A DNA stretch of 12,134 nt from Halanaerobiales bacterium (GCA_016278415.1 JADQBV010000164.1:1-12134); one strand, 5' to 3'. Shown: positions 1-6,572, counted from the stretch's first letter. Translations and numbers: made by a program. Notes: generated by a model from the sequence alone, not told the origin.

Positions 1-2
1 AG

Positions 3-1406
3 ATGGCCCCAGGTTATCGTGAGGTATATAAGTATTATTTAATGCTATTAAAGGGCCTTTCTATTAATGGTCAGATTTTTAGGCTTTCCATGAAACAGAT
101 CTGGGAGTTATATGAATACTGGTGTTTCCTGGAGTTAAACCGTTTATTAAGAGATAAGTATAAATTAGTTAAACATAATTTGATTGATATAAATTATTCA
201 GGTATCTATGTAACTTTGAACAAGTCAAGCAGTTCATATGTAGAATATGAGAATGAGAAGACAGGTGAAACATTTAAACTTAGCTATAATACCAGTGAAG
301 GTGAAGGTATAACAACTGGTCAAAAGCCAGATAATGTCCTATCATTGAAGAAAGAAGATTCCGAAACAGAATATAAGTTTATTTTTGATGCTAAGTACAG
401 AATCAACCCTGCTATCCCTGGGACAACATATAGTAACAAACATAATTTACCTGGACCAGAAGAGGATACAATTAATACAATGCATCGTTATCGTGATGCT
501 GTTGTTTATGATAATGATAATAACTATGAACATAGAATGGTAGGTGCTTATGTATTATTTCCCTATCAAAATGAGGAAGAGTTTAAGGACCATACATTTT
601 ATAGGAGTATTGATAAAGTAAATGTTGGGGCTTTTCCTTTTTTGCCAGGTAGTACAAGCCTGGTAGCTGAATTTCTAGAGAATTTAATAGAGGAATCTTA
701 TTTAGGAAACTATGAAAGAAATGTTTTACCTGCTGGTACAGCTGATTACAGACGAGATACTGACTTTGAACAGAATGTACTGGTTGGATCTATCAGGACT
801 AAAGAGCAGTTACAGTTTATGTTGGATCAAAAGATATACTATATCCCCTGTAAGAGGGTTAGGCTCGATGAATATCATCTAGAACATATTGCAGTATATC
901 TAAATAAAAGAGATTTTCCCGATAACTATGGTGTTAGATATTATGGTAATATTAATAAGATTGAAGTCAAGAAGAGAAAAGTAATTGATATACCATTAAC
1001 GAGGAATAATGGTAAAGAGTCTTACTATGTATTTCATATTGAATCATGGAGAGAGTTAGAAGAGAATGTCTTGCCAGAGGGGTATGGGGTAAGAGGAAGT
1101 CATATATATACCAACTTTATGCTTTTACAAAAAGCCAGGACTATACCTGAATTAAGTATAAACACCATGGAACAGTGGAGAATATGGCTAGAATTAAAGA
1201 GAGTCCAGGGTGAGATTGAGATTTTAATGGATAGCAATAGTTTAAATCAAGGCACATTACTGCAGGGTTTTCAGATTAATGATATAGATGTTAGAGTTGA
1301 TACTGATGAAATTATTATAGAAACTGATGAGAAAATAAAGAGATTTCCACATAAGGATTTAGCATATAATCTTCGAGGAGTAATGAAGGAGATATTTAAA
1401 TTGTAA
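3..1406 (+). CDS. McrC-like DUF2357/DUF524 PD-(D/E)XK nuclease, 5'-partial
   Basis: This is the C-terminal part of a DNA-cleaving subunit that normally works with an AAA+ McrB-like NTPase. The reading frame is open from the first bases of the window, so the ATG at 3 is probably internal and the N-terminal DUF2357 region lies outside; the family is usually longer than the 467 residues seen here. The nuclease core is visible as a helical lead-in (about residues 1-50), then KPDN with Asp110 and FDAKYR with Asp129 and Lys131, which fits a PD-x18-DAK active site. After about residue 260 comes a separate C-terminal region beginning YYIPCKRVRLDEYHLEHIAV that may be a small nucleic-acid-reading domain; that is inference. 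McrC-type partnership is known for the family; the partner gene is not in this window. The stop is TAA at 1404-1406, followed by only a weak AT-rich hairpin. Confidence 0.75.
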   Translation: MAPGYREVYKYYLMLLKGLSINGQIFRLSMKQIWELYEYWCFLELNRLLRDKYKLVKHNLIDINYSGIYVTLNKSSSSYVEYENEKTGETFKLSYNTSEGEGITTGQKPDNVLSLKKEDSETEYKFIFDAKYRINPAIPGTTYSNKHNLPGPEEDTINTMHRYRDAVVYDNDNNYEHRMVGAYVLFPYQNEEEFKDHTFYRSIDKVNVGAFPFLPGSTSLVAEFLENLIEESYLGNYERNVLPAGTADYRRDTDFEQNVLVGSIRTKEQLQFMLDQKIYYIPCKRVRLDEYHLEHIAVYLNKRDFPDNYGVRYYGNINKIEVKKRKVIDIPLTRNNGKESYYVFHIESWRELEENVLPEGYGVRGSHIYTNFMLLQKARTIPELSINTMEQWRIWLELKRVQGEIEILMDSNSLNQGTLLQGFQINDIDVRVDTDEIIIETDEKIKRFPHKDLAYNLRGVMKEIFKL

Positions 1407-1410
1407 TAAT

Positions 1411-1430
1411 ATCTATAGAGTCATATAGAT
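1411..1430 (+). terminator. Weak AT-rich hairpin after the nuclease gene
   Basis: ATCTATA (1411-1417) and TATAGAT (1424-1430) form a perfect 7-bp stem with a 6-nt loop just after the stop codon. There is no run of T directly after it and no GC in the stem base, so termination here would be inefficient. It may simply be AT-rich background. A TATAAT hexamer at 1434-1439 follows, but I see no matching -35 box. Confidence 0.25.
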
Positions 1431-1477
1431 TTATATAATAACTATTGAATTTGTTAAGAACATAAAATCACAATTAT

Positions 1478-1486
1478 AAGGAGGTG
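1478..1486 (+). promoter_or_regulatory. Strong ribosome binding site of the membrane protein gene
   Basis: AAGGAGGTG is a near-full complement to the 16S rRNA 3' end and sits 8 nt before ATG 1495. It fixes this start over the in-frame ATG six bases further on. Confidence 0.8.
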
Positions 1487-1494
1487 TAATATTA

Positions 1495-2082
1495 ATGTTA
1501 ATGATATTATTATTATGGCTTATGTTTGCTATTTTTAATACTATATTAGCAAAAGATAAAAATAGAAATATTGTGGGATGGTTTATTTCTGGAATACTGT
1601 TTAGTTTCTTTTCAACTATAGTATTAGGATTTTTATCGAAGATACCTGATGAACATGATAAAAGACTAAGAGAATATGAGATATCTAGGATAAATGAAGA
1701 TTATATAGATAAAGCAGTAACAAAAGTTTTAAATGAGAAAGAGATAAAAAAGAATAAAATTGTGAAAAAGAATATTCAAGGGAAGTCTACAGTTGAAGAA
1801 AAAAATAATAAGAAAAACAAAAAACAAATCGAGGAAAAAATAAATGATGTTAAGGCTGATAACAAAGTTAATTATGTTGAGGATGCCCTTTATAACATAA
1901 TCAAATTTAAATGTAAATGTGGAAGAAAGAATATAGCTTTCTATAAAAAATCGATGATATTTTATTATTGTGACTGTGAGAGATTATATAAAAAAGAGTC
2001 TCAAATATATAAGGAGACTGAAGTTTTAGACAGAAAAGTGATTGATGCAAATAATATAATCTTGAATTCGGCAAGTAACTAA
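1495..2082 (+). CDS. Small membrane protein with C-terminal zinc-ribbon-like Cys cluster; C-terminus altered by IS insertion
   Basis: I do not recognise a named family. The start is clear: AAGGAGGTG at 1478-1486 stands 8 nt before the ATG. Two hydrophobic segments are visible (about residues 1-19 and 26-47); the pattern of a short helix, a charged turn (AKDKNRN), and a second helix beginning GWF occurs at the N-terminus of many small bacterial membrane proteins. A Lys/Glu/Asn-rich, probably helical linker follows (about 50-125), then a cytosolic cluster C140-x-C142 ... C159-x-C161, which looks like a four-Cys zinc site. The left end of the IS1380 element begins at 2061, so the last six or seven codons (LNSASN) are transposon-derived; the original protein probably ended within a few residues of the same point. 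Role unknown; its place between a McrC-like nuclease and other defence genes makes a defence accessory role possible. Confidence 0.65.
   Translation: MLMILLLWLMFAIFNTILAKDKNRNIVGWFISGILFSFFSTIVLGFLSKIPDEHDKRLREYEISRINEDYIDKAVTKVLNEKEIKKNKIVKKNIQGKSTVEEKNNKKNKKQIEEKINDVKADNKVNYVEDALYNIIKFKCKCGRKNIAFYKKSMIFYYCDCERLYKKESQIYKETEVLDRKVIDANNIILNSASN
2056..2060. repeat. Target site duplication of the IS, left copy (ATAAT)
   Basis: ATAAT directly precedes the left inverted repeat and is repeated directly after the right one (3785-3789). IS1380-type elements such as ISEcp1 are known to make short AT-rich duplications of about 5 bp. Because the flanks are AT-rich, an alternative cut two bases inward gives a 6-bp duplication AATATA (2053-2058 and 3787-3792). 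Confidence 0.7.
2061..2076. repeat. IS1380-type left terminal inverted repeat
   Basis: CTTGAATTCGGCAAGT pairs with 3769-3784 at 15 of 16 positions; the two preceding bases (AT) also match, which is why the exact outer boundary is uncertain by two bases. Confidence 0.85.
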
Positions 2083-2263
2083 AATTGGTTTATAATTTTA
2101 GTGTTTGCCCACGAAAATTGTATATAAAAGCCTTTGAGTAATTAAAAATTATACAATCAACTAACTTTGCCCAATTGATGCCATATTTATAGGTACACTA
2201 AATTAACCATGCTTAAACATAGATTTAAAAACTGATTATTTAAGTACTGTACTTGAAACGGTC

Positions 2264-3628
2264 TTATACAAAAACCACCTGCTTTCTAAAATCAGATAAT
2301 CTATTTCTAATAAGTGGAATGATTCTTTCCAGTAGTTTATTAGGACCAAAGCGGATATGTCTATACCAGCCATTTCCTACTATGTTTCCAGCTACCTTAT
2401 AGAATATTCTTCTTATTGTAGTGATTTCATGATGTTGTAAATCATCTGGCAAAAATGATCTTTTAAACCAGTTATGAAGGTTGTAAGCTATCATTTTAAT
2501 TAGTAGAAATAGTTCATTACATTTATGATTAATTTGACTGTTTTCATCAAAGTAAAATCCTTGCTTTAGTTCGTCAATCTTGTTTTCTATATTACAACGC
2601 TGATTATAGTCATGAAAGACTTCCTCAGCAGTTAAGTAATCAACATTAGTAACAATAGCCTGATACTCATATGTAAATTCATCAAAAACCATTTGTCCCT
2701 TATTAGTTTTAGGAAGTGACTTTTTAATTAAGACGAATCTACGGGCTTTTGACCAGGCTTTAAGGGGTACAGTAATTTCAGTAACACTAAAGGTTTTATC
2801 AATAACTGTCCACGAATATTGGTCTGGATGTTCATTAACATAGCTGATTATCTTTTGTACACCTTTTTGCATTTTAGCTTTAATGATATATTCAATACCA
2901 TTATCTTCACAGTATTCAAAGTTCTTCTGATCAAAGAAGCCTCTGTCAGCTCTGATTCTTTTTAAATACCAGCTTTCAGGCAGAGTACCAATACAGGACT
3001 CCAGGAAATCTAAGAAATTGTAATTACTGTGATGGGTGCCTGCTTCAAGGGTTAAGTCAAGAATTTCATCGGTTCCACTGACAATACCTAGTTTTTCTTT
3101 AAACGCTGCTCTACCTTTGTAGCGAGGATTGTAGCCACAGGCAGAACCTTCTTGATTGCCAAAGACAGTACAGACAGTATCATCAAAATCAAGCATTACT
3201 TCTCGTGATTGTTCATATTGAGCCTGTAGAGAAAGAAGCTTTTTATTTAGTCTCCTAAACTCGTCTTTAGCTTCATCAGGAAGGGCCTTTAAAAGGTCAC
3301 GATAGACTTTCTCACTTGGTATTTTGGAATCTTTGATCTTTTGATAACCAGCATCATTACGCAGATCATCCATATGAGAGAAGCGGGAATACCCTAAGAT
3401 TATGGAATCAATCATAAAGTCAATAATATCAATAGTTGTATATGTTGAGTTGGAGCCTTTTTGATGGTTAATGGTTTCTTTTATCATTGATCTTAACTTA
3501 ATTATTTCTTTGAAGGCTTCAACATAAGAGAAGTTTGCATTATTGGTAACCGTTTCATTATCAAAAGTTGCTTTAATATTTAATTGGTTAAATCTCTTCA
3601 TTTTCTTTTGTTTTTGTGATAGAATCAT
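2264..3628 (-). CDS. IS1380-family DDE transposase
   Basis: This 454-residue enzyme cuts and joins the IS ends. The RNase H-like catalytic core is readable: a first Asp in LDFDDT (residues 146-151), the second Asp228 in IRADRGFF, and the Glu348 in YNQRCNIENKIDELK, which matches the Y-x2-R-x3-E-x6-K signature of the IS4/IS1380 group exactly. The N-terminal 140 residues are helical and basic and would bind the ends. Length is normal for the family and no frameshift or internal stop is seen, so the enzyme is probably active. The start ATG (complement of 3626-3628) has AAAGGAG just upstream. The upstream leader can fold back on this ribosome binding site (see the separate entry). It is convergent with the membrane protein gene to its left. 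Confidence 0.93.
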   Translation of the reverse strand: MILSQKQKKMKRFNQLNIKATFDNETVTNNANFSYVEAFKEIIKLRSMIKETINHQKGSNSTYTTIDIIDFMIDSIILGYSRFSHMDDLRNDAGYQKIKDSKIPSEKVYRDLLKALPDEAKDEFRRLNKKLLSLQAQYEQSREVMLDFDDTVCTVFGNQEGSACGYNPRYKGRAAFKEKLGIVSGTDEILDLTLEAGTHHSNYNFLDFLESCIGTLPESWYLKRIRADRGFFDQKNFEYCEDNGIEYIIKAKMQKGVQKIISYVNEHPDQYSWTVIDKTFSVTEITVPLKAWSKARRFVLIKKSLPKTNKGQMVFDEFTYEYQAIVTNVDYLTAEEVFHDYNQRCNIENKIDELKQGFYFDENSQINHKCNELFLLIKMIAYNLHNWFKRSFLPDDLQHHEITTIRRIFYKVAGNIVGNGWYRHIRFGPNKLLERIIPLIRNRLSDFRKQVVFV

Positions 3629-3631
3629 TTC

Positions 3632-3697
3632 GGGATCTCCTTTTTCTGAATTGTTTTCTTGTCAAAAACATTTTATCAGAAAATGAAGGATGATCCC
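3632..3697 (-). promoter_or_regulatory. Leader inverted repeat that can hide the transposase ribosome binding site
   Basis: Read on the - strand, GGGATCATCCTT (complement of 3686-3697) can pair with AAGGAGATCCC (complement of 3632-3642) over 11 bp with one bulged A. The second arm contains the Shine-Dalgarno sequence of the transposase. A smaller hairpin, CATTTT/AAAATG (3669-3685), lies between the arms. A transcript entering the IS from outside would carry both arms and hide the site; a transcript starting at the internal promoter would lack the first arm. This is a known strategy in other IS (IS10, IS50); its use here is inference. Confidence 0.5.
3670..3678 (-). promoter_or_regulatory. Candidate extended -10 promoter of the transposase
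   Basis: On the - strand the sequence TGATAAAAT has a TG one base before a TAAAAT hexamer (5 of 6 to TATAAT), the layout of an extended -10 promoter. The -35 position is poor (TGGGAT). The start of transcription would fall near 3662, between the two arms of the leader inverted repeat. Confidence 0.35.
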
Positions 3698-3768
3698 ACT
3701 TTTTTATGCAAAAATTTTTGAGTTATTTTTTAGGCTAGATTGTTGTTAATTCGGGACTATACATTTCG

Positions 3769-3784
3769 ACTTGCCGTATTCAAG
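3769..3784. repeat. IS1380-type right terminal inverted repeat
   Basis: ACTTGCCGTATTCAAG is the inverted partner of 2061-2076 with a single mismatch, and is followed at once by the second ATAAT copy. Confidence 0.85.
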
Positions 3785-3789
3785 ATAAT
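3785..3789. repeat. Target site duplication of the IS, right copy (ATAAT)
   Basis: Exact copy of 2056-2060 on the outer side of the right inverted repeat. Confidence 0.7.
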
Positions 3790-3881
3790 ATAAAAAGTAT
3801 TATAGTTGGTATTATTTAGTATGTTTAGTGTGGAGAAGAAGCGGTACAAATAATAAAAAATTATAGGAGGCACCCTAAATT

Positions 3882-4199
3882 GTGAAAGAAATGAATTATG
3901 ATAAATTAGTAAGAGATAAGATACCACAGATAATTGAAGATACAGGAAAAGATTATACTATTCATACTGCAGATGATGAAGAGTATGTAAGTAAACTTTA
4001 TGCTAAAGTTTTGGAAGAACTGGATGAATTTAAAGAAAACCCCTCTGCAGAGGAGATGGCTGATATTTTTGAGGTTTTAGAAGGATTAATTAATTTCTAT
4101 GAACTGGATAGAGAAGAAATTGAGTCTGTTAGGAAAGCGAAGAGAGAAAAGCGTGGAGGGTTTGAAGATAGAGTTATCCTGGAAACAGTTAGGGGATAA
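3882..4199 (+). CDS. MazG / phosphoribosyl-ATP pyrophosphohydrolase-like protein
   Basis: A 105-residue all-alpha NTP pyrophosphohydrolase of the small MazG-like (COG4997) group, which removes pyrophosphate from nucleoside triphosphates or similar substrates in the cytosol. The N-terminal YDKLVRDKIPQII (residues 6-18) is a hallmark of this group. The metal-binding acidic residues are present in EELDEF (Glu45/46 and Glu49) and in EEMADIFEV (Glu57/58 and Asp61). Length is normal. The start is a GTG, chosen because AGGAGG at 3865-3870 is 11 nt upstream; an in-frame ATG at 3891 would be 20 nt away. It is not a histidine-pathway gene by context. It begins about 90 bp after the IS, so its original promoter may have been separated by the insertion. 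The true substrate cannot be read from the sequence. Confidence 0.85.
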   Translation: MKEMNYDKLVRDKIPQIIEDTGKDYTIHTADDEEYVSKLYAKVLEELDEFKENPSAEEMADIFEVLEGLINFYELDREEIESVRKAKREKRGGFEDRVILETVRG

Positions 4200-4263
4200 C
4201 CTAAAAAACAGTTGATAGAGAATTTACTTGTTGGAAATCTTATAATTATAGGATGTGTTTATA

Positions 4264-5106
4264 ATGTTATTTAAAGAAATAATTGTTATGAGGGGATTAG
4301 ATAAATATAATTTAAAATTAATAAGACATACAATAAGTAGAGATTATATTCAAAAGATTATAGAAAACGGCAATCTAGAATTATACCAATCTTATCAAAA
4401 GGCCCATGTTTTTAAAAAGTGTGATTATATCATAACTTTTACAAATCTAGAAGGAACAAAATCATTATTACATGGTGTATATAAAATTAATGGTAGAGAA
4501 CAAGTATATGAATTACCAGAATGTATTAGATTTATAAAAGTGCCTGAATCATGGGGCGAAGGACCATATAATAAATATTTTCTAGAAAATGATAATAGAC
4601 TTGATGATCTAAAAGGGAGGATTGTCATTGATTGGGGAACGGCGACCCTTGCTTGGCATCAGAGGAAATTAGATAAAGAAATAGTAGAAATATTTTCTGT
4701 AGGATTTGTTAAGTCTTTTCACGGTTATCAGAATGTCATTTTATCGTTTGAAGAATTAAATAAAATTACTAAGAATCCAGATGCCCATAGGCAATGGAAA
4801 AATGCTTTATCTAGTGTCTATGGAATTTATCTAATATTAGATAAAGAAGATGGAAGACAATATGTAGGATCAGCATACGGGAAGGATGGTATATGGGGAA
4901 GATGGAGTACTTACACTAGGACTAAGCATGGCAATAACAAATTATTGATGGAATTGTTATATTCTGATCCAGAAAGATATAAGAAATTTCAATTTAGTAT
5001 TTTAGATATTTTACCATCTACTTCAATGAAAGATGAAGTAATTCAGTTAGAAACAACAATAAAGAGCAAATTAGGATCTAATGTTTTTGGACTGAATGCA
5101 AATTAA
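4264..5106 (+). CDS. GIY-YIG nuclease with an N-terminal accessory domain
   Basis: A 280-residue protein in two parts. The C-terminal part is a GIY-YIG endonuclease: YGIY (residues 186-189), YVG (200-202), Arg213 in WGRW, and Glu263 in QLETT, which match the paired tyrosines, the arginine and the metal-binding glutamate of the fold. The N-terminal part (about 15-150), with LIRHT near residues 17-21 and a YQSYQKAHVF stretch, is a domain I have seen paired with GIY-YIG nucleases in defence-type proteins, with no named function known to me. It probably cuts DNA; no methyltransferase partner is adjacent. The start at 4264 is preferred because AGGATG (4250-4255) lies about 8 nt upstream; a GTG at 4255 would overlap that site, and ATG 4288 has no site of its own. 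It is 64 nt after the pyrophosphohydrolase gene and 18 nt before the remnant gene downstream. Confidence 0.82.
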   Translation: MLFKEIIVMRGLDKYNLKLIRHTISRDYIQKIIENGNLELYQSYQKAHVFKKCDYIITFTNLEGTKSLLHGVYKINGREQVYELPECIRFIKVPESWGEGPYNKYFLENDNRLDDLKGRIVIDWGTATLAWHQRKLDKEIVEIFSVGFVKSFHGYQNVILSFEELNKITKNPDAHRQWKNALSSVYGIYLILDKEDGRQYVGSAYGKDGIWGRWSTYTRTKHGNNKLLMELLYSDPERYKKFQFSILDILPSTSMKDEVIQLETTIKSKLGSNVFGLNAN

Positions 5107-5124
5107 TATTCAGGGAGTGTGACT

Positions 5125-5774
5125 ATGACTAATAAAAATGAAGTAATTAAATGTCTAGAAAACTTTATCTACAATAACAAGGAACTTCAAAAATTAGAGT
5201 CCTTAATTAATGATTTTAATATATTTTCTGCCCTGGGAATAGTTCGTAAGGAGGTAAGGCACTCAAATTTTCTTACATTAATAGTGAAATATTTGAATTT
5301 ATAACTAATTTAATTGATTCTGAGCCAAATTTTATATTAGAACACTCTACTACTAGTTGTATAAGATTTATACCAGAGGAGTTAGATTTTATACCTCATA
5401 TAGGAAAAGGATGGCACAGTAGTATTGATAGGGTCTTATTATTTGAATTTAAACAACTTCCAACAAGTTTAGTTATGAAATTAATCATAGGCCCAGGATT
5501 AACAGAAAATAATAATATAAGAGAAGCTATATTTGATGTTTACTGTAAAAATAAACAGCTTTTCAATAGCGCTAAACGGAAAGATTTTGATGAAGATAGT
5601 AATTATATATCCGTTTATAGGAAGACTATATTAAGTGGAAATGATTATGAAGATAAAGAAATAGATGAATTACAAAAGATTATCGTATCAAGATATACTA
5701 ATTTTAAACAAATCGATTTACCAAAAATTATTAATCATTTTAAACAACATGATAATCTTATTAATAATGCTTAA
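5125..5774 (+). pseudogene. PD-(D/E)XK family (PDDEXK_4-like) remnant with the catalytic core deleted and frame broken
   Basis: Two pieces of one protein family lie in different frames. The first (5125-5304, about 60 residues; AGGGAG at 5112-5117 gives the start) ends with LGIVRKEVRHSNFL, the conserved N-terminal region of PDDEXK_4-type proteins. The second is open in another frame from about 5271 to the TAA at 5772-5774 and carries FIPEELDF, GKGWHSSIDRV and LVMKLIIGPG, which match the C-terminal part of the same family. The middle, where these proteins carry the D...ExK nuclease site in a region of roughly 150-200 residues, is missing. The join is near 5275-5295. A deletion that also shifted the frame explains this best, so the gene is dead as a nuclease. 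Family match is from memory of the pattern. It follows the GIY-YIG gene by 18 nt and was probably co-transcribed with it. Confidence 0.7.
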
Positions 5775-5801
5775 ATTACTACGATGGTAATAAATATTTT
5801 A

Positions 5802-5830
5802 TTTATAAGAATTTGATATTTAAATATAAT
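5802..5830 (+). promoter_or_regulatory. Candidate promoter of the Nudix gene
   Basis: TTTATA (5802-5807) and a perfect TATAAT (5825-5830) are 17 bp apart. Transcription would start near 5837, leaving a very short leader with the ribosome binding site AGAGGAT (5841-5847) almost at the 5' end. AT-rich background makes chance matches common. Confidence 0.4.
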
Positions 5831-5850
5831 CAAGCTGAAAAGAGGATGAT

Positions 5851-6309
5851 ATGAAGGGGTATATAAAAGAATTAAGGGAGTTAATAGGCTCGCGTCCTAT
5901 TATTATGGCCGGTGCTGGAACGTTATTAATGAAAAACGATGATAGTATATTGCTTATTCATAGAACTGATAACGATACCTGGGGAATACCTGGTGGTGCT
6001 TTGGAGTTGGGTGAATCATTAGAAGAAGCAGCCAAGCGGGAAATGTACGAAGAAACTAATCTTGAGATAATGGATTTGAAATTATTTGATATATTCTCTG
6101 GGAAAGACTACTATTACAAGTATCCAAATGGAGATGAAGTATATAACGTAGTGGCTATTTATACAACTGATAAATATAGAGGTGAAATTATAGCAGACGA
6201 AATTGAGAGTAAGGATGCAAGGTTCTTTAATATTAATAATCTTCCGGAAAATATAAATCCAGTTGATAGGTTGGTATTGGATAAATTTATTGATAAATTT
6301 AATAAATGA
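5851..6309 (+). CDS. Nudix hydrolase
   Basis: A 152-residue Nudix enzyme, which hydrolyses a nucleoside diphosphate linked to another group in the cytosol. The Nudix box runs from Gly49 to Leu71 as G-x5-E-x7-REMYEE-x-N-L, with the metal-binding Glu67 and Glu68 present; the usual Gly near the end is Asn70. The N-terminal stretch IKELRELIGSRPIIMAGAG is typical of a common Firmicute Nudix group often labelled MutT-like or ADP-ribose pyrophosphatase-like. WGIPGGALELGES precedes the box as expected. Start ATG 5851 has AGAGGAT 3-9 nt upstream. The gene appears to be its own short transcription unit, with a possible promoter at 5802-5830 and a clear terminator at 6327-6359. Substrate cannot be assigned from sequence; damaged nucleotides or a signalling nucleotide are both possible. 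Confidence 0.9.
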   Translation: MKGYIKELRELIGSRPIIMAGAGTLLMKNDDSILLIHRTDNDTWGIPGGALELGESLEEAAKREMYEETNLEIMDLKLFDIFSGKDYYYKYPNGDEVYNVVAIYTTDKYRGEIIADEIESKDARFFNINNLPENINPVDRLVLDKFIDKFNK

Positions 6310-6326
6310 AGATGTTTGTTAGAAGC

Positions 6327-6359
6327 CTCCGTTAATAGAAATATGTACGGAGTTTTTTT
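6327..6359 (+). terminator. Rho-independent terminator after the Nudix gene
   Basis: CTCCGT (6327-6332) pairs with ACGGAG (6347-6352) across a 14-nt loop and is followed at once by seven T (6353-6359). It lies 18 nt after the stop codon, and ends the transcription unit that starts before the Nudix gene. Confidence 0.8.
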
Positions 6360-6517
6360 GATAAGAATAAAATAAATTGAATTAATACAAGTTGGCTCTT
6401 AAAAATTATGTATTCAGCTGCCATTCATTTAAACATTATTTATTTGAGCGATATAATCTCAAGGCTGTTTTTTGTAGTAATGTTGAATTGTTTAATAAAA
6501 TCGAATAATTTAGAAAC
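6360..6517. other. Non-coding spacer before the R-M gene
   Basis: No open frame or RNA gene is seen. A TATAAT at 6452-6457 and a TTGAAT at 6483-6488 with AT-rich DNA 17 bp later are possible promoter pieces, but neither has a convincing partner box. The promoter of the R-M gene should be in this stretch. Confidence 0.4.
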
Positions 6518-6564
6518 CCCAGCATAGTTTTTAATAGAACATATTAAAACTATATAAAGCTGGG
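6518..6564 (+). promoter_or_regulatory. Long hairpin overlapping the ribosome binding site of the R-M gene
   Basis: CCCAGC (6518-6523) pairs with GCTGGG (6559-6564), and directly inside it ATAGTTTTTAATA (6524-6536) pairs with TATTAAAACTAT (6542-6553) with one bulged T. The loop is GAACA (6537-6541) and a 5-nt bulge ATAAA separates the two stems on the 3' side. That is 18 base pairs in total. The 3' arm ends inside GGGTGGT (6562-6568), the likely Shine-Dalgarno sequence. No T run follows, so it is not a terminator. It may limit translation or bind a regulator; the same DNA dyad could also be an operator. Confidence 0.6.
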
Positions 6565-6572
6565 TGGTCAGA

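Larger units (their letters stand above)
2061..3784 (-). mobile_element. Complete IS1380-family insertion sequence, about 1.72 kb
   Basis: The element is bounded by inverted repeats CTTGAATTCGGCAAGT (2061-2076) and the reverse complement of CTTGAATACGGCAAGT (3769-3784), matching at 15 of 16 positions, and by a 5-bp ATAAT duplication on both sides. The length suits the IS1380 family. It holds one gene, the transposase at 2264-3628 on the - strand. About 180 bp of AT-rich non-coding DNA lies between the left repeat and the transposase stop codon, with nothing recognisable except two copies of TTTGCCCA (2104-2111 and 2166-2173). About 140 bp between the transposase start and the right repeat carries its leader and promoter. 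Intact ends, intact gene and matching duplication point to a recent insertion that could still be mobile. It sits on the last codons of the membrane protein gene. Confidence 0.9.

Noticed and set aside
1451..1480. TTGTTA-N18-TATAAG as promoter of the membrane protein gene
   Set aside because: The -10 box would overlap the ribosome binding site, so transcription would start after it; not workable.
2117..2157. ATTGTAT/ATACAAT inverted repeat in the IS as a terminator
   Set aside because: The loop is long, the stem is AT only and no T run follows on the strand that would need it.
2104..2173. Direct repeat TTTGCCCA inside the left part of the IS as a transposase binding repeat
   Set aside because: Only two 8-bp copies and none seen at the right end, so chance is a fair explanation.
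4425..4628. Open frame on the - strand opposite the GIY-YIG gene
   Set aside because: It lies wholly inside a well-supported gene, has no ribosome binding site and its protein shows no recognisable pattern.
5260..5300. Programmed frameshift joining the two PD-(D/E)XK pieces
   Set aside because: No typical slippery site with a following structure was evident, and joining the frames would still give a protein without the catalytic core.
5125..5304. A stand-alone small gene of about 60 residues
   Set aside because: It has a good start, but its sequence is the N-terminal end of a larger family and the remainder of that family continues in another frame, so it is better read as part of a broken gene.
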